Of a stretch of 43,394 nt of DNA, positions 16,025 to 23,610 are shown piece after piece. Position 1 is the first letter of the stretch, and each line of letters begins with the position of its first letter. The translations under genes were made by a program, and so were the position numbers. This stretch comes from a virus, in IMG/VR virus record IMGVR_UViG_3300035703_002461, positions 1-43,394 of that record; one strand, 5' to 3'. The notes below the pieces were generated by a model. The model had not been told where the DNA came from, ran no database searches, and saw only the letters and a list, made by a program, of their open reading frames with translations.

Positions 16025-16473
16025 CAGGCCTCCCGCGCCCGGCGGCGCTTAATGGCTTGCTGTTGGGCGGCGGTGAGCACCGGGTCGCCCTCGATGACGG
16101 GCTGGACCGGCGAGCCCACGGGGGGCCGGGCCACCCAGGCGCCTTTTGCCCGCCCGGTGTCCACCGGGGTGTGGGTCGCCACGTCGCGGGCGATGGCGAG
16201 GGTGCCGGTGGAGACGCCGGCCGTGACGGCCCGCAGCACGTCGTCGGGGATCACGGTGAGGGCGTGCCGCACCTCGCCCGCCAGCAGGTCGCGCAGGGTG
16301 TCCTGGCGCCCCCGCAGCCACCCGGCCGGGAGCTGGGCGCTGTGCCCGTACTCCATCAGGCGCAGGATGTAGGCCAGGTTGTTTGACACGGTGCCCCGGA
16401 TCGCCGTGGGGAGCTTGGCCCCGGCCTGGAGCATCGCCTGGAGCTGGGCGTCCAGGGCCACATCGACCTGCAT
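16024..16473 (-). CDS. Neck / tail completion protein (HK97 gp10-like)
   Basis: This 149-aa protein contains DVATHTPVDTGRAKGAW, the 'PVDTGxLrxs' signature of the HK97-gp10-like (minor tail/head-tail joining) family. The start ATG 16473 overlaps the upstream stop as TGATG. The C terminus is basic (AAQQQAIKRRRAREA). Proteins of this family join the head connector and tail. Confidence 0.75.
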   Translation of the reverse strand: MQVDVALDAQLQAMLQAGAKLPTAIRGTVSNNLAYILRLMEYGHSAQLPAGWLRGRQDTLRDLLAGEVRHALTVIPDDVLRAVTAGVSTGTLAIARDVATHTPVDTGRAKGAWVARPPVGSPVQPVIEGDPVLTAAQQQAIKRRRAREA

Positions 16474-16871
16474 CACGCCCGCGCCCTCGTCACCACGACC
16501 TCCCAGAACAGGGGGCCGCGCCGGGTGTAGCCGTCTGCCACGGTGTACCGCACGCCGTCGAGCAGGAAGTGGGAGGCGCCCGCCAGGGTGGCGGCCGAGA
16601 GGGAGGCGCGGGGGATCTTGAGCGTGGCGTCCCCCACCCGGCGGTCGGAGCGCCACACTTCCCGGATCGTCACCAGGGGGCGGGGGGAGAGGGTGACGCT
16701 GGTGGTGGTCGTGGTGCCGGGCGCCCCGTGGGCGGGGTTGGCCCCGGTGCGGGTCACCGTCACCAGCTGCACCTCGACCTCGGCCCACACCAGCCCGGCG
16801 TCCTGGAGGTCGGCCTGGGTGTCGGCGAGGAGCTGGGCGATCTCGGCCCGCAGCGCGTCGTCGTACCCCAT
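16473..16871 (-). CDS. Head closure-like protein (132 aa)
   Basis: The chosen start is ATG 16871, coupled to the upstream stop as TGATG; an in-frame start 14 codons earlier lacks a ribosome site. The protein reads MGYDDALRAEIAQLLADTQA, then beta-rich segments with FLLDGVRYTVADGYTRRGPL. Position between the small connector gene and the gp10-like gene corresponds to the head closure (stopper) slot. The family is inferred from order and size only. Confidence 0.5.
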   Translation of the reverse strand: MGYDDALRAEIAQLLADTQADLQDAGLVWAEVEVQLVTVTRTGANPAHGAPGTTTTTSVTLSPRPLVTIREVWRSDRRVGDATLKIPRASLSAATLAGASHFLLDGVRYTVADGYTRRGPLFWEVVVTRARA

Positions 16872-17149
16872 CACGCCCTCCCGATGGTCACGGTGTAGGG
16901 GCCGTCGGACCACCCGAGCAGGGCGTACACCCGTTGCCGCAGCAGGGAGCGCTGGTCATCGGGGTCCACGCTCACGCCGTCCACGTTGACCACGGCGGCC
17001 CGGAACTTCAGGGTCTCGGCCTGGGCCAGGATCGCGTCCAGCTCCGTCAGCTCGGGCGCCGTCAGGGCGTCGAGCGGCCCGGCCACCTCGGCCAGGGGGA
17101 GCGCCAGCAGGAGGCGCGTCTTGAGCTTCTGGGCATCCGTCGCGGCCAT
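16871..17149 (-). CDS. Head-tail adaptor-like protein (92 aa)
   Basis: The sequence MAATDAQKLKTRLLLALPLA with APELTELDAILAQAETLKFR and DDQRSLLRQRVYALLGWSDG is helical and typical in size for the connector (gp6/gp15-like adaptor) proteins that sit under the portal. Its start overlaps the stop of the gene at 17149-17487. Assignment rests on gene order and secondary structure. Confidence 0.45.
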   Translation of the reverse strand: MAATDAQKLKTRLLLALPLAEVAGPLDALTAPELTELDAILAQAETLKFRAAVVNVDGVSVDPDDQRSLLRQRVYALLGWSDGPYTVTIGRA

Positions 17150-17487
17150 CAGGCACCTCCCTTGCGGGTCTTGCGTTTCGGCCCTTCTGGGGTCGGTTGC
17201 GCGGGGGCTGCTGCGGCCCCGGTCGGTGTGTCACCGGGCGGTTCCTCCACCTGGGCCGACAGGGCGGCCAGGGCGTCGAGCGTCAGGCCGTGCGGGTGGT
17301 CCCGCAGCAGGAACGGCCCCTCCTGGCGGGCCGCCTCCGCGTCGAGCATCGACGGGGTGCGGTCGGCCGGGTCGGGGGGCAGCTCCCACAGGAGGCGGAA
17401 CCCGTCGGCCAGCTTCTCGGGGACGAGGTAGCCGGGAACGAGGACCGCGTGCGCCCCGTGGGGCGCGAGGAGCATCGAGTCTTGCAT
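17149..17487 (-). CDS. Hypothetical structural-region protein (112 aa)
   Basis: It starts MQDSMLLAPHGAHAVLVPGY after a GGAGGCGCT ribosome site and ends with an alanine/proline linker and a basic tail (EGPKRKTRKGGA). Small proteins with this composition often follow the coat gene in siphophages. No domain is recognised. It may be a head decoration or connector-related protein. Confidence 0.5.
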   Translation of the reverse strand: MQDSMLLAPHGAHAVLVPGYLVPEKLADGFRLLWELPPDPADRTPSMLDAEAARQEGPFLLRDHPHGLTLDALAALSAQVEEPPGDTPTGAAAAPAQPTPEGPKRKTRKGGA

Positions 17488-17504
17488 AGCGCCTCCAAAG
17501 GGCA

Positions 17505-17533
17505 CCCGCCCCGGCCACGGGAGCCGAGGCGGG
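17505..17533 (-). terminator. Hairpin after the major capsid gene
   Basis: An 11-bp stem (CCCGCCCCGGC 17505-17515 against GCCGAGGCGGG 17523-17533, one wobble, 7-base loop) lies just past the coat gene stop and is followed on the minus strand by TGCCCTTTGG. A partial terminator here would keep coat protein mRNA in excess over connector mRNA, a common device in phages. Confidence 0.6.
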
Positions 17534-17545
17534 CAGGGCTACCGA

Positions 17546-18424
17546 TCAGGTGAGGATCTTGACGGCCAGGTTGGCGTCCAGCGTCTTCACCCCGTACAGC
17601 ACGTCGATGGAAACGATGTGCTTCTTCTTGGAAATGTCGTAGCCGACCATCGAGCGCAGGCCGATGCCCTTGTGGGAGACGACGGCCGAGTTCACCGCCG
17701 CCGTCTGCGGGGCGATCAGGGGGCGCGTCACCAGGGCGAAGGCGTTGCGGTGGAACAGCAGGTTGTACGTGCTGTTGGGCGTGCCCGCCACCACCGGGAC
17801 GTTCTGGTCCATGTAGTGGTCGATGCCGAAGATGCGGCCCAGGCTGGCCTCGCGGAGCGTGGTGCCCTGGTCGCCCACCTTCTCGGCCGACACGAAGTCC
17901 GCGACGCCCAGCAGCGCCCGCTCGTCCTTGGTGGACCACACGGCGCGGCGGTTGTTCATCGGCGCCTTGGCGTCGTTCAGCGCCTTGCGGGCGTCGAGGA
18001 CGAGATCCTTGGTGGCGCTGGTGCCCGCCGTGCCGACCGAGGCCGACACGTCGGCGTACAGGCCGAGAATGTCCTTGTCGATCTGCTGCGCCAGGGCCTC
18101 CATCGCGGGGCTGACGAACAGCTCCACCAGGTCGCCCATCGCGAGCGTCAGATCCTTGTCGGACAGCTCAAACGTGACTTCCTTCCACTTGTTCAGGACG
18201 ACGGCGACGTTGCTGGCCGTGGCGTCCTGCACTGTGGTGGTGGCGCCCATGTCGTTGGCCGAGAAGGTGCCGGGCTTGCGGGTGTTCACCGTGTCGCCCG
18301 CCTGGGCGGCCACGGACTCGAAGTCGCGGTGGACCAGCTGGGCCATCACGATGTTCGAGAACAGGTTCTGGAGGGACTCCTGGGCCCAGACCTCGGGGAT
18401 CAGGGCGGTGACGTTGTTCGGCAT
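17546..18424 (-). CDS. Major capsid protein, P22 coat-like
   Basis: The 292-aa protein begins MPNNVTALIPEVWAQESLQN and contains ALAQQIDKDILGLYADVSAS and a C-terminal beta-rich segment (VGYDISKKKHIVSIDVLYGV). The start 'IPEVWAQESL..L..NIVMAQLVHRDFE' followed by 'AQAGDTVNTRKPGTF' is typical of the P22 coat protein family (HK97 fold) in siphophages. It lies directly after the scaffold gene and is followed by a hairpin that may set its dosage. Confidence 0.85.
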   Translation of the reverse strand: MPNNVTALIPEVWAQESLQNLFSNIVMAQLVHRDFESVAAQAGDTVNTRKPGTFSANDMGATTTVQDATASNVAVVLNKWKEVTFELSDKDLTLAMGDLVELFVSPAMEALAQQIDKDILGLYADVSASVGTAGTSATKDLVLDARKALNDAKAPMNNRRAVWSTKDERALLGVADFVSAEKVGDQGTTLREASLGRIFGIDHYMDQNVPVVAGTPNSTYNLLFHRNAFALVTRPLIAPQTAAVNSAVVSHKGIGLRSMVGYDISKKKHIVSIDVLYGVKTLDANLAVKILT

Positions 18425-18471
18425 CGGTTGTTCGCTCCTCTAAAGCGGGGGGGGTGGGGAACCGGGTGGGG

Positions 18472-19281
18472 TCAGTCCTTGATCCGGCCTTCCGCGATGG
18501 CCTTGGCGATCTCCGCGCGGTTGGCCTGGTAGAAGGCAGGGTCGGCGAGCTGCGCCCGCGTGAACGTGGGGGCGGCGCCCCCGGTGGCAGGGCGGGAGCC
18601 GGACCCGGCACCCTCCCGATTCGCGCCCCGCACCAGGTGGGGCGCCGACTTGGCGAGTTCGGTCACCAGGGCCTCGACGGTCATCGGCTTGCCCGTCCCG
18701 TAGTCCAGGCGCACTTGGCCGGTCTGGGCGTCGATCACCTCAAGCTCCCCGGTGTCGGCCTTCACGCGCACCGCCCCGGCGAGCCGGAGGGCCGCGTCGG
18801 CCTGGTCGAAGAACTGGAGCTTGGAGGCCGCCGCCGCGATCTCGGCCCGCGCCATTCGCCCGTGCAGGGCGTCCAGCTGGGTCTTCACCGCGTCGGCCGC
18901 CCGCCGGGCCTCGGCCTCGCGCTCCTCGATGAGCCGTTGGACCTCGGTGGCGGGCACGTAGCCGTCAGGCGTCTGCCCGGCCTCGCGGGCCTGGGCCTTG
19001 AGCTTGGCGGCCAGCTCCTTGGGCGTCTTCACCCCGCCCGCCTTCAACAGCTCGGCCAGCTCCTTCGCCGAGGCGTCCTCGGGGGGCCGGGAGGTGGCGA
19101 GGGCGTTGGTGACGGCCGTCTTCACGATCTCGGCGACCGCGCCTTGCAGCTCGCTGGGGATCGAGGGCGGCGGGGGTGGGGCAGCGGGTGGGGGTGGCGG
19201 TGGGGCGGCCTGGCCGGTGGCCCCGCCCTCGGCGTCGTGCAGGATCGGCGGCATCCCGCGATCCTCAAACCTTGTGGGCAT
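18472..19281 (-). CDS. Capsid scaffolding protein
   Basis: The 269-aa product has a proline/alanine-rich N-terminal stretch (PPPPPPAAPPPPPSIP, about residues 27-42), a central charged helical region (VQRLIEEREAEARRAADAVK), and a C-terminal helix (YQANRAEIAKAIAEGRIKD). Such low-complexity plus coiled-coil proteins immediately before the coat gene are scaffolds in P22-coat-type phages. The C-terminal end is the usual coat-binding part. A later start at 19254 is also possible. Confidence 0.8.
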   Translation of the reverse strand: MPTRFEDRGMPPILHDAEGGATGQAAPPPPPPAAPPPPPSIPSELQGAVAEIVKTAVTNALATSRPPEDASAKELAELLKAGGVKTPKELAAKLKAQAREAGQTPDGYVPATEVQRLIEEREAEARRAADAVKTQLDALHGRMARAEIAAAASKLQFFDQADAALRLAGAVRVKADTGELEVIDAQTGQVRLDYGTGKPMTVEALVTELAKSAPHLVRGANREGAGSGSRPATGGAAPTFTRAQLADPAFYQANRAEIAKAIAEGRIKD

Positions 19282-19669
19282 CAGGTGGTTCCTCCTCCAT
19301 CGGGGCGTTCAGGCTGATTTGCAGCCAGGCCCGCAGCACCTCGACCGAATCGAGGCAGATTTCGTGGACGCTCCCGAGCGGGAGCAGGTAGCGCGGCCCG
19401 GCCGCCCCCGTCGCCGGGTCCAGCGGGCGGTACTCCAGGTATTCCGGCGCGGCCGTCTCGACCCAGACCGGAAAGAACCCCTTGTCGGGGTTGAGACACA
19501 GGCCCACCACGGGGCGCTCCAACAGGTGCTGAATCAGGCGGTCGGCCAGCTCGGGCGCCACGCCCCCGCCCTCCTCCTCGTCGTCGCCGTCCTCCAGCTC
19601 GACCTCGACCTCGGGCGCCGGGGCGGCCCGCCGCTTGAACCACTCCCACAGGCCCACGGGTGCCTCCAT
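19265..19669 (-). CDS. Hypothetical protein (134 aa)
   Basis: The start ATG 19669 is preceded by GGAGGAGTCG; a start six codons earlier lacks a ribosome site. The protein reads MEAPVGLWEWFKRRAAPAPE, then an acidic run (LEDGDDEEEGGG), and a more ordered C-terminal half (EICLDSVEVLRAWLQISLNA). It overlaps the start of the scaffold gene by 17 bases. Location upstream of the scaffold suggests a head-assembly role, but I recognise no family. Confidence 0.55.
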   Translation of the reverse strand: MEAPVGLWEWFKRRAAPAPEVEVELEDGDDEEEGGGVAPELADRLIQHLLERPVVGLCLNPDKGFFPVWVETAAPEYLEYRPLDPATGAAGPRYLLPLGSVHEICLDSVEVLRAWLQISLNAPMEEEPPDAHKV

Positions 19670-19766
19670 CGACTCCTCCAACGCCACACAGGGCGGCGAC
19701 CCACGTCACCACCCCGCGTCTTTCGCGCCACAAGGCCCAGCAAGGCGTATCCGGGGACGCGCCGGG

Positions 19767-19784
19767 GTACTTACACCTTCACGC
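19767..19784 (-). promoter_or_regulatory. 18-bp motif shared with 31891-31908
   Basis: The minus-strand sequence GCGTGAAGGTGTAAGTAC matches GCGTTACGGTGTAAGCAC at 31891-31908 in 15 of 18 positions. Both copies lie in gaps between minus-strand genes, 72-98 bases upstream of the next start. A promoter or activator-site role is inferred; no standard -35/-10 pair was found. The rest of the gap 19670-19820 shows nothing else convincing. Confidence 0.3.
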
Positions 19785-19820
19785 GAGCACGGCCACCCTG
19801 CTGGGCGCCGTGGTGCGTTC

Positions 19821-20141
19821 TCAGTTCACCGCGCCCTCGGGGGCGGCGGGAGGCTCGGGGAGCCAGGCCCCGCCCTCCACCACCAGGGACGTGCCGCACA
19901 GCGACCGGGCGAACTCCAGGAAGGCCACGGGATCGCGCCAGTCGGCCGGGTCGTACCACGGGCCGGTGGGGATGCCGACCTGCACCCCGGCGGCCGACAT
20001 ACCGGCGGCCTCGGCTTGCAGGTCGTCCAGCGCCACGCCCGTGGCCTCCACCACCCCGTCCGTCCAGGTGGCCCTCAGCAGGGTGCCCCGGAAGGGCAGG
20101 AGGTCGTGGCACACGCCAGAAACCGTAAAGGTGCGGGTCAT
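19821..20141 (-). CDS. Hypothetical protein (106 aa)
   Basis: It begins MTRTFTVSGVCHDLLPFRGT and has beta-rich segments (LLRATWTDGVVEATGVALDD) and a final EGGAWLPEPPAAPEGAVN. The ATG overlaps the stop of the MuF-like gene (ATGA at 20141-20138), so the two are translationally coupled. If the C-terminal metallopeptidase domain of the upstream protein is toxic, a coupled small partner is worth testing as an immunity or regulatory protein; nothing in the sequence shows this directly. Confidence 0.6.
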   Translation of the reverse strand: MTRTFTVSGVCHDLLPFRGTLLRATWTDGVVEATGVALDDLQAEAAGMSAAGVQVGIPTGPWYDPADWRDPVAFLEFARSLCGTSLVVEGGAWLPEPPAAPEGAVN

Positions 20142-21949
20142 AGCGTCACCAGCGTGCCGAGCACGAAGTCGATCAGGTCGGGGTCGTTGTCGATCCCGTG
20201 CTGCCCCAGAAACACGCACTCGACGCCCATCGTGAACACCTCGTAGAACTCGCCGCCGTAGTCCTTGCCGATGTACGTGTGGGTGAACTGGTCCTTGCGG
20301 GTTAGCTCGGTGCGGCGGTGACCAGGACCCAGCCACTCCAGAGCCTCGCCCTGGGTGCGGCGCTCGTACCACTCCCGCTCCAGGCGGCTCAGGTTGGGCA
20401 CCACGGCTTCCATCCGGTGGCCGAGTTCGTGAATACAGGTGCTCAGGCGCTCCACCTCGTTCGCTCCCGACGTCTTGATCACGCTGGTGTTAGGGTTGTA
20501 ACGGCCACGGCTGGTTAATCCAGCCCGCATCGGCGCAGCCTGATTAGAGCGCGTCTGCCACTCGTCCGGGTAGCACTCAAACGCACGCTGAAAGGCGGGC
20601 ATCACGGCCTGCTCCGTGCGCGGGGCGGTCTGCATTGCCTGGCGACCCAGGGGGCGCACCTGGGCGATCACGGACTTTACCAGCTCCAGCCGGTCCGTGT
20701 GCTGCTGCCGCATCGCCTCGTGCCGCAGCTTCGCCCCTTCCTCGCGGGTGATTGTGCCCGCGTCGATTTTCCGGTGAACATCGAACCGCCTTTTGCTGTA
20801 CTTTGCTTCCACCTCAGGCATCCGGCGCTCCAGCTCGGCCCGCACCTGGGCGCCAAAGACCCGCACCTGGGCCTCGGTGACGGTGTTGCGATCCACGCCC
20901 TGGAGCTTGGTCTGGAGGGCGAGCGCCCACGGCTCGGCCACGGGCGCCCCCGCCTGGGCGGCCGGGCGGGGTGGCGCCACGGGGGCGACGGGGAGGGCCG
21001 GGCGCAGCGGGCGCGGATCGCGCACGCGGTTCGACCTGGCGGCCGACACGGCGTCGCCCACGGTGGGCTCGGCCTTGCGGCGGGGGTTCTTGGCCGTCCC
21101 CACGGCCTCGCTGGCGATCTGCTGGCGGCTGGTGGCCTCCCACCGCTCGGAGTAGGGCACCACGCGGGATCGGCAGTTGGGGTGGGCGGGCGGGTACAGC
21201 CCCTTCCACCCGTCCAGGGCGGTGAACAGCTGGCCCGTCTCGGCCACCTTGAGGTGCAGGCCCCGGCAGCGCCGGGAGGTGCGGAGGTCGAGGTGGGCCG
21301 ACCATTGTTTCTTGAGGCCCATTTCGGGGAACTCCATCGCCACCTGGTCGATCACCGAGTGGTGGCCCACGTTCATCGCGTGGTTGATCTCCGTGCGGGC
21401 GATCCGCTCGGCCTTCCACCGCTCGCCCCCCATCGCCCGCTGGAGGCGCCGGGCGGCCTGGGCCGTGCCCTCGCCCTGGATCACGGCCTGGGCCAGCGCG
21501 GTGCTCACCACCGTTTGCACCTCGCCCCGAAACTTGCTGATCAGCAGGCTGGGGGCGTCGGCGATCGCGGCGGCGGCCTCGGCGGGCACGATGGGCTGGA
21601 TGGCGGTGATCAGCTCGGCCACCCGCGAGTCGCCCAGCCGGGCCTCCAGGTCCGCGATCTCGTCACGCCCCTGGGTGGCCCCGCGCTCCACCGCCTCGCG
21701 CACGGCCTGGCGCAGGTTGTCCCCCTGGGTGGCCTCCAGGGCGGTCAGCACCGCGTCGATCTGCTGCCGCATCAGCGCCAGGCGGGTGGCGCCGAACGTG
21801 TCGCCAGACCCCTGGGCCTCCAGCAGCAGCAGCCGCTGGGTGAGTTCGGCCTGGGCCTGGCGGTAGGGCTCGACCAGCCGGGCCACCGCCCGGTTCTCCA
21901 GCCGCAACAGCTCCTCCAGGTGCCGCCTGATCATCGGGGACAGCGGCAT
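20138..21949 (-). CDS. MuF-like minor head protein fused to a zincin-like metallopeptidase domain
   Basis: The 603-aa protein has two parts. Residues about 1-280 resemble the Mu F/SPP1 gp7 minor head protein, with RIARTEINHAMNVGHHSVID and the hallmark YPPAHPNCRSRVVPY near residue 255. After a proline/alanine-rich linker (PLRPALPVAPVAPPRPAAQA) and charged helices comes a C-terminal domain with CIHELGHRME (HExxH at about 507-511) and a downstream YGGEFYEVFTMGVECVF that can supply the third zinc ligand (Glu). MuF fusions to toxin or enzyme domains are known in temperate phages and may be carried in the virion. Whether this domain is a peptidase delivered to the host, or matures head proteins, is unknown. 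Confidence 0.8.
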   Translation of the reverse strand: MPLSPMIRRHLEELLRLENRAVARLVEPYRQAQAELTQRLLLLEAQGSGDTFGATRLALMRQQIDAVLTALEATQGDNLRQAVREAVERGATQGRDEIADLEARLGDSRVAELITAIQPIVPAEAAAAIADAPSLLISKFRGEVQTVVSTALAQAVIQGEGTAQAARRLQRAMGGERWKAERIARTEINHAMNVGHHSVIDQVAMEFPEMGLKKQWSAHLDLRTSRRCRGLHLKVAETGQLFTALDGWKGLYPPAHPNCRSRVVPYSERWEATSRQQIASEAVGTAKNPRRKAEPTVGDAVSAARSNRVRDPRPLRPALPVAPVAPPRPAAQAGAPVAEPWALALQTKLQGVDRNTVTEAQVRVFGAQVRAELERRMPEVEAKYSKRRFDVHRKIDAGTITREEGAKLRHEAMRQQHTDRLELVKSVIAQVRPLGRQAMQTAPRTEQAVMPAFQRAFECYPDEWQTRSNQAAPMRAGLTSRGRYNPNTSVIKTSGANEVERLSTCIHELGHRMEAVVPNLSRLEREWYERRTQGEALEWLGPGHRRTELTRKDQFTHTYIGKDYGGEFYEVFTMGVECVFLGQHGIDNDPDLIDFVLGTLVTL

Positions 21950-21958
21950 CACGCCTCC

Positions 21959-23602
21959 TTACAGCTCCAGGTCGTCCAGCGGGTCGATCCCCACCTCGGC
22001 GAGCCGGGCGGCCCGCTCCGCGTCCAGGGCCTGGCGCACGGTGGCGGGGTCCTGCCCCATCGCCGCCGCCATCCGATCCACCGCCGAGGCCTGCGGGACG
22101 AGCCCGGCGGCCGTGGCGGTGGTGAGGGTGCCCGCGAGCGCCCCGAGGTGGTGGGCCGACACCTGGGTGGTGATCTCGGCGAGCACCTGGGCCCGCCGTT
22201 CCTCCTCCAGATCGGGGAGCACCTTGGACACCAGCCGCTCCAGGTACTCGGCCCAGAAGGTGGGGCCGAGGCCCGGCACCTGGGTGAGCTTCACCGCCTC
22301 GGCCAGGTCGTCGGCCAGGGCCGACACGTCGAACTTGTCGGGGTACACCACCAGGCTGTCCAGCGCCTCGCGCTCGGGGATCGGCGTGCCCGTCCACAGA
22401 CACACCAGCTCGATCAGCTGACGCTCGGCCCGCTCCAGGTTGCGGGCCTTGCCCACCAGGGCCGCGTTTAACTTTTCAAAGTCATACGCCCGCCCCGTGG
22501 CGGTTTCCGCCCCCTGGCGCTGGCGCCCGCCCTCCGAGTCGAGCACGGCGTCCTCGAACACCTCGCGCCGCTGCTGGGCGATCAGGTCGAGCACCAGCCG
22601 CGCCTGATCGGCGTCGGGCGACAGGTACATGGGCGGGTGCTGGGCGTCGTCGTTGAACAGGAACACCCGGCGGGTGCCCATCTCGATCATCGCCCGGCGC
22701 TTGCCGTCCTCGTCCCGCCCCGCCGAGGCGAGGAGGCCCTTGTGGGGGATCGCGAGCTGGCTGAACGTCTGGTCACAAATGATGGCGTCCAGGCGGCTCT
22801 CGTTGTTCGCGATGGCCCGGTCCTTGTACGCGATCTCCTCCAGTAGCGCCACGCCCCGGTATCGGTCCGGGCCGTCCTCGTGGGACACCTGAACCACCGG
22901 CACCCGCCCGAGCCCGTGGGGCGTCGGAGGCGTCACCAGGCGAAGCCCGCCCTCGGCCTCGGGGTCCACCTGGTACAGCGACCAGTCCTCGCGGGTCCAC
23001 AGCCGGATCCGCGTCACCGCCGCGCCCGTGGCCGTGAGCGGGTCCGCGTCGTCGCGCCCGCGCTCCTCGATGGCGATCCACGTAAACGCCCCGTCCTCGT
23101 CCAGGCCGAAATCAAGCACCTGTGTGGGCATCACCACGTAGGCATAAGGCCGCAGCCCCAGCGTCTGCTCGTCGGCCACGCTCAGCGGCACGCCCTGGAG
23201 CCCCTGGGGGCGGCCGGGGCGATCCACCACCACGAAGACCGGCGACACGGCGCCAGACCAGTCGGACACCAGGCGCATCAGGTCCTCGATGGAGCGGCCC
23301 TCCTTGTCGGCGTCCGTCCACCACGCCTTCACCGCCTCGGGCGCCCCGCTGCGGTCGCGCACGGCGGGCACCTTAAACAGGTGGCTGGTGTAGGTCTTCA
23401 CCACCCGCCGCGACAGGTTCTGCCGGTAGGCGCGGGCCTGGCGGTCCTTAAACTCGGCCTCGCCCTCCTTGTAGAACCGGAAGATGTGGCGCTGCGTCCA
23501 GGTGGGGCCGCCCAGGTAGGCGTCGATCAAGAAGCGCCAGTGGTCGGCCACCTCCCAGCCGGGGTGGCGCCGGGCGAGCAGCGGGTGGGTCTCGGTCGGC
23601 AT
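21959..23602 (-). CDS. Portal protein
   Basis: The 547-aa protein begins MPTETHPLLARRHPGWEVAD and contains RAYRQNLSRRVVKTYTSHLF, EIAYKDRAIANNESRLDAII and a long helical C terminus (QVSAHHLGALAGTLTTATAA). The layout resembles DUF4055/SPP1-like portal proteins, which form the dodecameric DNA entry ring at one capsid vertex. ATG 23602 has a GAGGCCCG ribosome site nine bases from the TerL stop. Its neighbours TerL and MuF are in the standard order. Confidence 0.85.
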   Translation of the reverse strand: MPTETHPLLARRHPGWEVADHWRFLIDAYLGGPTWTQRHIFRFYKEGEAEFKDRQARAYRQNLSRRVVKTYTSHLFKVPAVRDRSGAPEAVKAWWTDADKEGRSIEDLMRLVSDWSGAVSPVFVVVDRPGRPQGLQGVPLSVADEQTLGLRPYAYVVMPTQVLDFGLDEDGAFTWIAIEERGRDDADPLTATGAAVTRIRLWTREDWSLYQVDPEAEGGLRLVTPPTPHGLGRVPVVQVSHEDGPDRYRGVALLEEIAYKDRAIANNESRLDAIICDQTFSQLAIPHKGLLASAGRDEDGKRRAMIEMGTRRVFLFNDDAQHPPMYLSPDADQARLVLDLIAQQRREVFEDAVLDSEGGRQRQGAETATGRAYDFEKLNAALVGKARNLERAERQLIELVCLWTGTPIPEREALDSLVVYPDKFDVSALADDLAEAVKLTQVPGLGPTFWAEYLERLVSKVLPDLEEERRAQVLAEITTQVSAHHLGALAGTLTTATAAGLVPQASAVDRMAAAMGQDPATVRQALDAERAARLAEVGIDPLDDLEL

Positions 23603-23610
23603 CGGGCCTC

